Assembly (NCBI GenBank): GCA_026400835.1
Contig: JAPLOA010000074.1
Location: forward strand, 62,001-126,000
From: Planctomycetales bacterium
GTDB taxonomy: Bacteria; Planctomycetota; Planctomycetia; Planctomycetales; Planctomycetaceae
Direction of reading: 5' to 3'
Length of the DNA stretch: 64,000 bases
Position numbers and translations under genes: made by a program. The notes beneath the pieces are model-generated. The model was given only the letters and a program-made list of their open reading frames with translations. It was not told where the DNA came from and ran no database searches. Below, one piece after another: positions 1-8,698 of the stretch (within the stretch, counting starts at the first letter, position 1; each line of letters starts with the position of its first letter).

Positions 1-1260
1 GAAGCCGATCTGCCTGATGGCGGCTTTGCGTTCGGTCTGTGCTGCAATCGCAGTTTTCAGGTTGACAATGTTCTGGTCGAAGCTTCCTTCGCCGTTGATT
101 CTCAATCACCGAGTGGTCCTGCTGTGGTGCAGTTCCAGGCAGAACTCAAAAAGCGTCAGGATGAAATCAAAACCGTCGCCGATGAGATCCCCAAACTGCA
201 GGCACAGGAACCCGGTCGCATTGCGTGGCAGACTGATACGGAGCCTTCTCCGCCGGACGTGTTTCTGCTTGATCGCGGTGAATACTCTCACCCCAAAGAC
301 AAAGTAGCGCCTGCGCCGGTCTCAGCGTTGAATGATGAAAACAATCCGTTGGAGATTACGGCCCCGTCGAACGGATTTCCTTCGTCAGGTCGTCGTCTCG
401 CCTGGGCCAACTGGGTAACGAAGCCCGGTTCTCGAGCCGCCTCGCTGATGGCTCGCGTGCAGGTCAATCGAGTCTGGCAGCAATACTTCGGCACTGGTCT
501 GGTCAGCACTCCGGAAAATCTCGGCATGAGCGGTGCGGAGCCGACTCATCCGGCACTGATCGACTGGCTCGCTCAGGAGTACATTCGCTCCGGATGGAGT
601 CTGAAATCACTGCATCGTTTGATTCTGCAGTCGGCCGTGTTTCAGCAAACCAGCTTTGCAAACAACGACGGGACTTCGGCCGATCCGTATAACAAGCTGC
701 TGTGGAGATTTCCGATTCGTCGTCTGGATGCGGAAGCGGTACGAGATTCCCAGTTGGCCATCAGTGGTGATCTAAATATGTCGTTGGATGGCCCGTACGT
801 CGCGACAACTCGAAACGGAGCCGCTGAAGTACTGGTTCCAGAAAACAATCCTGGGGCGTTTCGTCGTTCGATTTATCTGCAACAACGACGCAGTCAGGGG
901 TTGAGTCTGCTGAATGTTTTCGACGCGCCGATGATGGTGGTGAATTGTACTCGCCGCCCGGTAACGACAATGCCTCTGCAGTCGCTGACGCTGTTGAATT
1001 CGGAATTCGCCGTTCGCCGAGGTCACAATTTTGCGAAGCGAATTCTGAGCGACCCAACGATCTCGGATGAGGACCGCATCAAGCAGGCTTTTTTGCTGGC
1101 GACGGGCTCTCCATGTGAAGACGAGATCGCTGCGGAATCGCTGGCTTTTATTAAGCAGCAGCAGGAACTTTACGCCGAGTCATCCGACAGTCAGCACAAA
1201 GCGTGGGCCGATTTCTGCCAGCTTGTGCTGGCCAGTAACGGGTGTCTGTATTTGGAATAA
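1..1260 (+). CDS. DUF1553 domain protein (PSD-type), 5' truncated by window
   Basis: The frame is open from base 1, so only the C-terminal part (about 419 residues) is present. The first 40 residues (around GGFAFGLCCNRSFQVDNV) resemble the end of a LamG or 3-keto-disaccharide-hydrolase-like beta domain. A short coiled stretch follows (QFQAELKKRQDEIKTVADE), then the DUF1553 core with its usual landmarks RVQVNRVWQQYFGTGLV, LGMSGAEPTHPALIDWLA and RRLDAEAVRD. DUF1549/DUF1553 proteins are expanded in planctomycetes and are usually secreted, often with a cytochrome c-like N-terminus that would lie outside this window. Their biochemical role is not established; they are often found beside DUF1501 and sulfatase genes. 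Here no DUF1501 gene follows, and the next gene is convergent. Confidence 0.9.
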   Translation, partial: EADLPDGGFAFGLCCNRSFQVDNVLVEASFAVDSQSPSGPAVVQFQAELKKRQDEIKTVADEIPKLQAQEPGRIAWQTDTEPSPPDVFLLDRGEYSHPKDKVAPAPVSALNDENNPLEITAPSNGFPSSGRRLAWANWVTKPGSRAASLMARVQVNRVWQQYFGTGLVSTPENLGMSGAEPTHPALIDWLAQEYIRSGWSLKSLHRLILQSAVFQQTSFANNDGTSADPYNKLLWRFPIRRLDAEAVRDSQLAISGDLNMSLDGPYVATTRNGAAEVLVPENNPGAFRRSIYLQQRRSQGLSLLNVFDAPMMVVNCTRRPVTTMPLQSLTLLNSEFAVRRGHNFAKRILSDPTISDEDRIKQAFLLATGSPCEDEIAAESLAFIKQQQELYAESSDSQHKAWADFCQLVLASNGCLYLE

Positions 1261-1300
1261 AGCTGAACAGATTGACGGATGCCGCTGGAAGACAAGTGGC

Positions 1301-2233
1301 TTACGACGGAACCGACACGCTGTCCAACAGAGTTTTTAGAACCTGCGAGGCTCGTTGGCGATGGCCTTCCTTCAGGATGCCGCGACACACAATGCGATGG
1401 GCCAGCACGGGGATGACAATCTGCTTGATGTCGTCGGGAATCACGTAGTTGCGTCCCTCGCAAAACGCCACGGCCTGAGCAGCTCGATACAACGTCAACG
1501 TGCCGCGAGTACTCACGCCAAGTGTCAGTTCGTTGTGCGATCGCGTCCGCACGGATAACTCCAGCATGTATTCGGCCAGTGACGTATCCACGGTGACGGC
1601 CTGAACCTGTTTCTGAAGCTGCAATACTTCGTCGGCATTCGTCACAGCGTTGAGAGATTCCACAGGCTGGCCACTCCGATGCTTCTGCAAGATCTCCAGC
1701 TCGGACTTGCGGTCCGGATAACCCACACTCAGGCACATCATGAATCGATCGAGCTGATTCTCCGGCAGTGGATAGGTGCCCTCAAACTCGTAGGGATTCT
1801 GAGTCGCGATGACCAGAAATGGTTCCTGTAACTTATGAGTAATCCCATCGACGGACACCTGCCGTTCGCTCATCGCCTCCAGCAACGCACTCTGGTTTCT
1901 GGGCGTGGTCCGATTGATTTCGTCAGCCAACAGAATATTCGTGAAGATTGGGCCCGGACGGAATTCGAAGTCGCTGGTACCGGGACGGTACACACTGGAA
2001 CCGAGAATGTCGCTTGGCAACAGGTCGGGCGTAAACTGCATGCGGACAAACTTGCAGCCCAGGGTTTTCGAGAGGGCTCGAGCCAGAGACGTTTTCCCCA
2101 GGCCCGGAGCATCTTCCAGCAGAATGTGACCACCCGCCAACAGAGCGACGACGGACAGCTTAATGGTCTGCTGTTTTCCCAGTACCGCGTTTTCAACATT
2201 CGCAATGATGCGACGCACAACGTCATGACTCAC
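1301..2233 (-). CDS. MoxR-family AAA+ ATPase
   Basis: This is a 310-residue AAA+ ATPase of the MoxR branch, chaperone-like proteins that often act with VWA-domain partners on metal insertion or envelope complexes. The Walker A region is LEDAPGLGKTS (about residues 39-49), Walker B is ILLADEINR, and the MoxR-typical sensor segment is ATQNPYEFEGTYPLPENQLD. The C-terminal lid has the usual STRGTLTLYRAAQAVA. The start is GTG with a GGGAG ribosome site seven bases upstream. MoxR genes are normally followed by DUF58 and VWA genes. Here none follows and the gene runs convergently into the DUF1553 gene, so its partner must be elsewhere. The M48 protease gene lies 225 bp upstream on the same strand. 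Confidence 0.92.
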   Translation of the reverse strand: MSHDVVRRIIANVENAVLGKQQTIKLSVVALLAGGHILLEDAPGLGKTSLARALSKTLGCKFVRMQFTPDLLPSDILGSSVYRPGTSDFEFRPGPIFTNILLADEINRTTPRNQSALLEAMSERQVSVDGITHKLQEPFLVIATQNPYEFEGTYPLPENQLDRFMMCLSVGYPDRKSELEILQKHRSGQPVESLNAVTNADEVLQLQKQVQAVTVDTSLAEYMLELSVRTRSHNELTLGVSTRGTLTLYRAAQAVAFCEGRNYVIPDDIKQIVIPVLAHRIVCRGILKEGHRQRASQVLKTLLDSVSVPS

Positions 2234-2458
2234 AAACGGCTCCCAAAGGGCATGGCCCGTGTCTCAAGGCGCAGACCAAAAGCCAGGTTATGACCAGCCT
2301 GCTGCCGGATTTACTCCTGCACACAGTGTGGGTTGCGGGGCATAACGAAGTCGGCTCTGATGCAATCACCAATGATCACAGAGGGACTTCAGCGCCGGCG
2401 GGCTTGTCGTGGACTGCAGATTCACGCCTGCGATTCAGGCAGTATAGTGGCCAACTCG

Positions 2459-3310
2459 TTAAGGGACAGGATCACCGAGACCGTATTTAACAGACGCCCC
2501 CTCATAGTCCTTCATGGCCTGTGGCATCAGTTCGCGCAGAGCAGCGGCTCGTGTGGCGTCGGCGGGATGAGTTGACATCCACTCCATCGGTGCTGCTCCC
2601 TGCTTGCTGCCCGAAAAACGTTCCCAGAACGTCGGGGCTTCGGAGGGATCGTAACCGGCTTTTGCCATCAGCAGCACACCAATATGGTCTGCTTCCAGCT
2701 CGTGCTTTCGGCTGTAAGGCAGGATCACGCCATACTCGGAGGCAACGCCATACGCCGTCAGGACCATCTCCTGCTTCTTCGCATCCTGGTTCTGCATAAC
2801 ATAGCTGCCGAGTGTTTTGCCGGCATTCTGAGCCGTCTGGTAGGTCATGCGTTCGCCGCCGTGGCGCGCAATCGCATGAGCGACCTCGTGAGACATTACG
2901 ACGGCCAGTCCCGCTTCATTTTGACAGACCGGAAGAATCCCAGTGTAGATGGCCACCTTTCCGCCTGGCAGGCAGAACGCATTCTGCGTCTCCGATTCGA
3001 TGACATTGAATTCCCATTTGAAGTCGGGACGATTGGCCGCATCAGCAATTCGCTGGCCGACTCGACGAACCATCTCGGTTGCTTTTTCATTCTTCGTCAA
3101 CGGTTCCGACTTCAGCACTTCCTGATAAGCCGACAGGCCCATCTCATTCTCTTTTTCCACCGAAGTGACCAGAAGCTGTTTGCGATTGGTCATGGGAACC
3201 GACTGACACCCAACGGATGACAACATCGCCGGCGTGGCAATACCCAGCGCGAGCATAGTCACGGCCACCACAGATTTGGCGGAAACGTTTTTATGGGAAT
3301 GAAGATTCAT
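2459..3310 (-). CDS. M48-family zinc metalloprotease, probable lipoprotein
   Basis: This 283-residue protein has an N-terminal hydrophobic signal (VVAVTMLALGIATPAML) ending near Cys35, so it is probably exported and lipid-anchored, although the residues before the Cys are not a perfect lipobox. The zinc motif HEVAHAIARHGG lies at about residues 141-152, and the third ligand region is HELEADHIGVLLMAKAGYDP, typical of M48C (BepA/LoiP-like) peptidases that act in envelope protein quality control. The ATG at 3310 was preferred over an upstream extension because it sits directly before the signal peptide. The family assignment is firm; the substrate is unknown. The upstream 600 bp carries two palindromic repeats. 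Confidence 0.93.
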   Translation of the reverse strand: MNLHSHKNVSAKSVVAVTMLALGIATPAMLSSVGCQSVPMTNRKQLLVTSVEKENEMGLSAYQEVLKSEPLTKNEKATEMVRRVGQRIADAANRPDFKWEFNVIESETQNAFCLPGGKVAIYTGILPVCQNEAGLAVVMSHEVAHAIARHGGERMTYQTAQNAGKTLGSYVMQNQDAKKQEMVLTAYGVASEYGVILPYSRKHELEADHIGVLLMAKAGYDPSEAPTFWERFSGSKQGAAPMEWMSTHPADATRAAALRELMPQAMKDYEGASVKYGLGDPVP

Positions 3311-3400
3311 CGTTTTGGTTCCGGATCGTTTTGCTGTGCACGATGGACTTGCTCTTGCCAGAGCCTCGACGCGAAAGCAACGCTTTCGCCGATTTGACTT

Positions 3401-3468
3401 TCGTTGCACGGCGAGCCGCTAGCGACTGTGCTTGCAAACGCAGTCGCCTGCGGCTTGCCGTTAAACGA
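3401..3468. repeat. Family-A inverted repeat (REP-like), full copy
   Basis: The left arm TCGTTGCACGGCGAGCCGC and the right arm GCGGCTTGCCGTTAAACGA are reverse complements apart from a few changes, and the pairing continues inward through GCGACTG/CAGTCGC. Related copies occur at 14985, 31555, 38595 and 48488. It could form a long hairpin in RNA or DNA. There is no coding sign. Confidence 0.8.
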
Positions 3469-3839
3469 ATTACTCAGCAGACCACAACCGTGGATCAGCC
3501 GCTGGAGTCCCTCAGCATGGACTCTACTCTTGTTCTTCCGGAAGGCTCAAGGTGGCTTGTCTCCCTGCCTCGGCTCTGAAAAAGACAAGAACCTCCCAAA
3601 TCTCCCAGCATGTCGTTAACAAGGAACGGAAGCATTGAGGATCGGCGAAGTTGGCCGGATGATGCGTTTTTCCGTGCTGCCGGATTTCTCTGGCCATTTC
3701 GATGTCAGCCATTTTGTTCCTGGATCGATTCCGCAACGTCGCCCCGATCAGCTTCTGAGATTTCCCGGCATTCACTGCAATTGCAAAAACTCCTCGAGGC
3801 AATTTGCGTGTATCATACGCTTCGAAAACGAGGCTTTCT

Positions 3840-3890
3840 CCCGTCGGCGGAGCGACGAGTGTACCGTACGCCCGTCGCTCCGCCGACGGG
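3840..3890. repeat. Family-B 51-bp palindrome
   Basis: This is an almost perfect palindrome of 51 bases with ends CCCGTCGGCGGAGCGACG and CGTCGCTCCGCCGACGGG around a GTGTACCGTACGCC centre. It lies between the M48 and U32 genes, within the upstream region of the U32 gene. It is the same element as at 39247, 43892 and 53264. Confidence 0.9.
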
Positions 3891-3934
3891 ATTCTCCTTG
3901 CCACGTCCAATTCGGCTTTCTATTTGCGGTCCTC

Positions 3935-6490
3935 ATGTCCAACAACTCGCCCATGCCGACCATGAAAGCTCCCGAACTACTTTCTCCTGCAGGCGACTGG
4001 GACTGCATTCGCGCGGCGGTTGAAAATGGAGCGGACGCGGTCTATTTCGGCCTGGATGACGGCTTTAATGCCCGTGCTCGTGCCGCAAACTTTGATCTGA
4101 ACCGTATCGGTGAGATCATGGAGTTCCTGCATCGCCGCGGCGTCAAAGGCTACGTGACTCTCAATACTCTGGCGTTCTCCGACGAATTGCCTCGACTTCA
4201 GTCCATCATCCGCCGCCTTGCACTGGCTCCGGTGAATGCGGTGCTGGTTCAGGATCTTGGCGTCGCGAAGATGATTCGAGCGATCACGTCTGACCTGGCC
4301 ATTCATGCGTCAACTCAGATGACTCTGACGAGTGCGGAATGTATCGCGGTCGCGGAACAGCTTGGCATCGAGCGTGTCGTGCTGCCGCGAGAACTTTCAA
4401 TCGACGAGATCCGTCAAATTCATAGTCGGTCGCCCATAGAACTTGAAGCGTTCATTCACGGGGCTTTGTGTGTGGCCTATTCCGGTCAGTGCCTGACGAG
4501 CGAATCGCTGGGTGGTCGAAGCGCAAATCGTGGCCAGTGTGCGCAGGCGTGCCGACTTCCCTATGAACTCTTATGTGATGGTGAACTGCGTGACTTCGGC
4601 GATCAGAAGTACTTGCTGAGCCCTCAGGATCTGGCGGCGTTTTCGCTGACTCGCGAACTCATCGATGCGGGAGTTCGCTCCTTCAAAATCGAAGGACGCC
4701 TGAAGACCCCGGAATACGTCGCCAATATTACTCGCCACTATCGCGAAGCCATTGATACCGCAATGGCCGGAAGGCCCGTCGAGTTTACTCGACGTCAGAT
4801 CGCCGAGATGGAGCAGTCGTTTTCCCGAGGATTCTCACCGGGCTGGCTGAATGGTTGCGATCATAAGATGCTGGTTCCGGCAACGAGTTCCGCCAAACGA
4901 GGCGTCCTGCTGGGGCGAATTTCCAACGTGCTTCGCGACTGCGTGACGGTCAGCCTCGATTATTCCGTGCAGGCCGGAGATGGAGTCGTCTTTGATGGCG
5001 ACCGATTCGGCGGCAACGAACAGGGCGGACGAGTCTTTCAGGTGTTTCGTGGCAGACAAGCTCTGCACGAACCTGTGGACTGCGGTGAGGTTGATCTGAC
5101 CTTTGATCGCAGTCATCTGGATCTCAGCAAGTTGTATGTTGGACAGCAGATCTGGAAGACCGATGATCCTCGGCTGAATCAACAGCTTCGCCGCACGTTT
5201 GATGTGGCCGATCCGCAGCGCCGAGTCGCCGTGCGGGTCAAAGTACACGCCGAAGTTGGTCATCCTCTGCGGATTGAAGGCCGTGCGACTAATGGCTGTA
5301 CGTGTCTGGTTCAGTCAGAAGATGCTCTGCAGTTGGCTCAGCGACATCCGGTCACGAAGGAAGCTCTGCAGGAGCAGCTTTCGCGGCTGGGTGGAACGGT
5401 TTACGAACTGAATTCGCTGGACGCAGAAATCATCGGGGGCCCAATGGTTCCCCTGAGCGTGCTGGGAAAACTTCGTAAGCAGATGACTGAGCAGCTCGAT
5501 AAGTCTCTGCCGATGCCCGAGATTCATCTGTGTCGCGATTCCGCCATCGATCGCCTGCGTAGTGAATTGCCTGCTCATGTTGCATCTTCGGCAACTCCGT
5601 TGCTGACAGTGCTCTGCCGGACACTGGACCAGTTGCGAGAATGCACGCAGATGGCGGCTAGTTCGCCAACCTCAGCAAGCTCTGCGACTTTTGCGGATCG
5701 TTTGATCGTTGACTTTCAGGATATTCGTGAATACCGTCAGGCCGTTGAGATCGCCAGAGCTTCCGGGCATACTCTGCTGCTGGCGACTCCGCGAATTCAG
5801 AAGCCGGATGAGATGGGCCTGTTTCGAGCAATGCTCAAGCATCGTCCGGACGGCGTGCTGATCAGAAATCTGAGCGGTCTCGCGTTCTTTCGCGACAACG
5901 CGATCCCGGTCGTGGGTGACTACTCTTTGAATGTGACAAACGAACTGACGGCATCGTTTCTGATGCAACAAGGACTGCAGTGGCTGACTCCATCGTACGA
6001 TCTGAATCGTGATCAGTTAATGGAGCTTGTGAAGTGGGTGCCTTCGCAGTGGCTGGAGATTGTTGTCCATCAACACATGCCAATGTTTCATATGGAACAT
6101 TGCGTGTTCTGTGCGATGTTGTCACCAGGAACGAACAAAACGAATTGCGGTCGCCCGTGCGATGAGCATCAGGTTGAACTGCGGGATCGCACAGGTGTCG
6201 ATCATCCTCTGGTTGCTGACGTTGGCTGCCGCAACACGCTGTTCAACGCGGTCGCTCAAAGCTCGGCCGAAGTTGTCACCGATCTGAGGCAGGCAGGCGT
6301 GAGTCGTTTTCGAATTGAACTGCTGCGAGAATCACCGGGTGAGATTCATCGATTGCTGCAGCTCTATCGTCAATTGCTGAATGGGGCCGTGACCGGCCAA
6401 CATGTCTGGCAATCTCTGAATGCAATGAATCGTGTCGGTGTGACCAGAGGAACTCTGGAGTCAGGCCGCAACCCGCTGGCAATTTTGTAG
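3935..6490 (+). CDS. U32-family peptidase with DUF3656-type C-terminus (RlhA-like)
   Basis: This 851-residue protein opens with the U32 signature ELLSPAGDWDCIRAAVENGA and DAVYFGLDDG. The conserved core is EAFIHGALCVAYSGQC followed by GRSANRGQCAQACRLPYE, with the cysteines that characterise U32 enzymes. The C-terminal half carries a second cysteine cluster (MEHCVFC, then NCGRPCDEH and DVGCR), a layout I associate with U32 proteins carrying DUF3656. E. coli RlhA, which hydroxylates 23S rRNA, has related architecture at about 650 residues. U32 proteins have been linked both to collagen degradation and to RNA or quinone hydroxylation, so a protease label is traditional rather than proven. Start: ATG at 3935, with later in-frame ATGs at 3953 and 3962; the longer upstream open frame merely reads through the palindrome. 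Confidence 0.9.
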   Translation: MSNNSPMPTMKAPELLSPAGDWDCIRAAVENGADAVYFGLDDGFNARARAANFDLNRIGEIMEFLHRRGVKGYVTLNTLAFSDELPRLQSIIRRLALAPVNAVLVQDLGVAKMIRAITSDLAIHASTQMTLTSAECIAVAEQLGIERVVLPRELSIDEIRQIHSRSPIELEAFIHGALCVAYSGQCLTSESLGGRSANRGQCAQACRLPYELLCDGELRDFGDQKYLLSPQDLAAFSLTRELIDAGVRSFKIEGRLKTPEYVANITRHYREAIDTAMAGRPVEFTRRQIAEMEQSFSRGFSPGWLNGCDHKMLVPATSSAKRGVLLGRISNVLRDCVTVSLDYSVQAGDGVVFDGDRFGGNEQGGRVFQVFRGRQALHEPVDCGEVDLTFDRSHLDLSKLYVGQQIWKTDDPRLNQQLRRTFDVADPQRRVAVRVKVHAEVGHPLRIEGRATNGCTCLVQSEDALQLAQRHPVTKEALQEQLSRLGGTVYELNSLDAEIIGGPMVPLSVLGKLRKQMTEQLDKSLPMPEIHLCRDSAIDRLRSELPAHVASSATPLLTVLCRTLDQLRECTQMAASSPTSASSATFADRLIVDFQDIREYRQAVEIARASGHTLLLATPRIQKPDEMGLFRAMLKHRPDGVLIRNLSGLAFFRDNAIPVVGDYSLNVTNELTASFLMQQGLQWLTPSYDLNRDQLMELVKWVPSQWLEIVVHQHMPMFHMEHCVFCAMLSPGTNKTNCGRPCDEHQVELRDRTGVDHPLVADVGCRNTLFNAVAQSSAEVVTDLRQAGVSRFRIELLRESPGEIHRLLQLYRQLLNGAVTGQHVWQSLNAMNRVGVTRGTLESGRNPLAIL

Positions 6491-6558
6491 CCGGGTTGGC
6501 GCGGGGGGAGACGTCCGCTCAGAGCGGCTGGCCCGATTGGGAGACCAGCCAGAACAGT

Positions 6559-7281
6559 TTAGCCTTCCTCGGGCACAGGCTTCGTCAACGGTTCCGGTGG
6601 ATCAACGGGCTGCAGGCATTCGGCATTGTCCGGGAACGGTCGATTCACCTTCGTCGAAATACACGTCTTCGTCAACAGGCCGTTCTCCAATGACTTCAGC
6701 AGTGCGGTGCATTGAGTCGCATTGGCAGTCGGACTCAGCCATGTGGCCCACGCTTCGATTGGCAGAATCACCGGCATGCGATCATGAAGAACGCTCATGT
6801 CTTCGTTCGCGGATGTCGTAATAATGGAGCACGAAACAACGGGTTTGGCGGTCGAATCGCCTTTCGGAGTCCAGTACTCCCAAAGCCCTGCCATCGCGAA
6901 AGGTTGCTGCTCAGCCATCTCCATCAGCCACGGCTGCTTTTTGCCTGTGCTTAGCTTTTGCCATTCCAGAAAACCGTCGGCCGGGATCAAACAACGACGT
7001 TTGGCAAAGGCGGCTCGAAACGCAGGCTTCTCCGCCACCGTTTCCGCGCGAGCATTAATCATCTGATTTCCGATTGCAGTGTCCTTCGCCCAGAACGGGA
7101 TCAAACCCCATTTCATCAGCACGGCTTCGCGGGACTTCGGATCGTCAGCAACGCTTCGAATACAGATCACCAATTGAGTCGGTGCGATATTGTAACGTGG
7201 CGCCAGCGCTGGCATCTCGACCAGATTGAAGATCTCCAGCATTTGAGCAGCTGGAGTTCTGAGCGTGAAGCGGCCACACAT
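6559..7281 (-). CDS. SOS response-associated peptidase (SRAP; YedK/HMCES family)
   Basis: This 240-residue protein starts MCGRFTLRTP. After Met removal the invariant Cys2 becomes the N-terminus that forms a thiazolidine crosslink to abasic sites in single-stranded DNA. Other family landmarks are RYNIAPTQ, NARAETVAEKPAFRAAF with the catalytic Glu, RRCLIPADGFLEW, and HDRMPVIL with the active His. Length and motif order match YedK/HMCES. The role inferred from the family is shielding abasic sites during replication. It stands alone on the minus strand; its upstream spacer contains a 17-bp tandem repeat. I see no obvious LexA box. Confidence 0.95.
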   Translation of the reverse strand: MCGRFTLRTPAAQMLEIFNLVEMPALAPRYNIAPTQLVICIRSVADDPKSREAVLMKWGLIPFWAKDTAIGNQMINARAETVAEKPAFRAAFAKRRCLIPADGFLEWQKLSTGKKQPWLMEMAEQQPFAMAGLWEYWTPKGDSTAKPVVSCSIITTSANEDMSVLHDRMPVILPIEAWATWLSPTANATQCTALLKSLENGLLTKTCISTKVNRPFPDNAECLQPVDPPEPLTKPVPEEG

Positions 7282-7363
7282 ACGTTGTGCCTCAGTGAGT
7301 TTGATTGTTATCAGATCACCAGATGTCAGTGCTGATCTCGCAACGACAAAAAGACGTCAGCCA

Positions 7364-7406
7364 TGGGTCAAACACTTTCGTGGGTCAAACACTTTCGTGG
7401 GTCAAC
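7364..7406. repeat. 17-bp tandem repeat, about 2.5 copies
   Basis: TGGGTCAAACACTTTCG occurs at 7364-7380 and 7381-7397, followed by a partial third copy TGGGTCAAC. It lies between the divergently placed SRAP start and the end of the GYF-like gene. Confidence 0.9.
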
Positions 7407-7438
7407 AATGGGAGGCGTGAAACTTTATTGTTGCTTCA

Positions 7439-8422
7439 TCATTTGGTGGCTGCTGTGTCAGAGGTTTTCGCGGCGGCAGTTTCATTCACGGTCGAAGGTG
7501 ATTCCGCGCGAGCAGCAGCGTCCGATGGAGAACTTGCAGCAGGCGGCATCGCCGGGCGCTGTGTTTTCTGATCGTCGGCAAAAACTTCGCTGAAGATGTC
7601 ATTCAGAATTGCATCATCTTCATCGTTTCGTTTCTTAATTGGCTTCTTTTTGCCTGCGGACTTCTTGCCAACCTTCTTTGCAGCCGGAGATTTCTTCGCA
7701 GGTTTCTTTCGACGTGGAGATTCCGCGGCCTGTGTTTCAGTTTCCGATTCGGAGGTGGCGTTAGAGTTATCGACGACTCCGGATGCCTCAGCGGGATTGC
7801 TCGCAGGAGATGCTGTTGCATCCGCCGTGACGCTTCCGGACTCGGCCACAGGTGTTGGAGCTATCTGTGGAGTCTCTGCGGGTGGGGCTGAGTGTTCCGT
7901 CGGAATTGATGGCTTTGGCCCCGAGTTGTCTTCTCCGAAAGAGTCGCCTGTTGGCTTGTATCCTGTCTGAAAGAGTCTGCGGGTAGACGGAGGAGCGCTG
8001 GCGACTGGCTCGGCGGTAATTGAGGATCCACGATGCAGAGATTCCCCAAGCCTTGCGAAGGAAGCTGCAGGTTTCCATTCTCCAGTTTCACCGTAGCGGA
8101 CGAGATCGTCTTCTGCGAGTGCGCCGGATTCCGCCATGATTCGTAGTTCGGCCAGTGACATAGGGCCGAGCAATTGTCCCAGCGGTTTGCAGTAGAACTC
8201 CGGTGGACCGTCCCCGGTGATTTGTCCCGACAGTGAATCCAGCAGTTCGAGTTCCTCGCTCAACTCCGTCGGATCCGGCTCGCGGGCAGCGGAGCCGTAG
8301 GCCGAGCGACGATTTGAGGGCGCTGCGTCTTCGAAATCAAAGGAGAGCTCCGAGAGATCGGTTATGGTCTCCGGCTCTCCGTCGGACTCTGAATTGTTCG
8401 TTGGGCTGGCTGACACGGGCAT
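7439..8422 (-). CDS. GYF_2-like domain protein with Lys/Ala-rich tail
   Basis: This 327-residue protein has no signal peptide. The N-terminal 80 residues are acidic and low in complexity. A GYF_2-type module follows (about residues 85-140, FYCKPLGQLLGPMSLAELR and WKPAASFARL), a small domain common in planctomycete cytoplasmic or membrane-associated proteins and thought to bind proline-rich peptides. After a Pro/Ala/Ser linker comes a histone-H1-like basic stretch (RRKKPAKKSPAAKKVGKK), then an acidic segment (DEDDAILNDIFSEVFADD). The basic tail suggests nucleic-acid or surface binding, which is inference. ATG at 8422 was preferred over an upstream TTG. The function is unknown. Confidence 0.75.
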   Translation of the reverse strand: MPVSASPTNNSESDGEPETITDLSELSFDFEDAAPSNRRSAYGSAAREPDPTELSEELELLDSLSGQITGDGPPEFYCKPLGQLLGPMSLAELRIMAESGALAEDDLVRYGETGEWKPAASFARLGESLHRGSSITAEPVASAPPSTRRLFQTGYKPTGDSFGEDNSGPKPSIPTEHSAPPAETPQIAPTPVAESGSVTADATASPASNPAEASGVVDNSNATSESETETQAAESPRRKKPAKKSPAAKKVGKKSAGKKKPIKKRNDEDDAILNDIFSEVFADDQKTQRPAMPPAASSPSDAAARAESPSTVNETAAAKTSDTAATK

Positions 8423-8698
8423 TCCACGGGCAGGATACAATCAATCGAAAATCGGTCCGGCATTTTCCGAAATGGGCCGAATGATGCCACCACGAATGTG
8501 GATGAACCACGATTTCGGCTCGAAAAATGTGCTTCCCCGTGTTAAGGGCGGGAAAGTTAGAAGCGGTTGGGTGTATTCGGCCGTGGATTTGATAAGATTA
8601 TCACGCAACGATCGATGGTAGCAGGTTTTCTGAGCCGCGCCGGGTTGTCATCCCGCACTGGAGACAGTGTTTTCTCGTTGCATACAAGTGCAAGCCCT

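Larger units (their letters stand above)
3311..3934. other. Intergenic region with two palindromic repeats
   Basis: This 624-bp divergent spacer separates the M48 gene (minus) from the U32 gene (plus). It holds a family-A inverted repeat (3401-3468) and a 51-bp family-B palindrome (3840-3890), which ends 44 bases before the U32 start codon. The open frames crossing the region have no recognisable protein features. Both promoters should lie here, but I cannot point to convincing -35/-10 boxes. Confidence 0.6.

Noticed and set aside
1191-1736. Minus-strand open frame of 181 codons overlapping the MoxR gene
   Set aside because: It is in another frame inside the conserved MoxR C-terminus; no family signal.
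8285-8310. RRSAYGSA in the GYF-like protein as an eroded family-B copy
   Set aside because: Only a short, weak match (RRSA), with bases differing in several places; not convincing.
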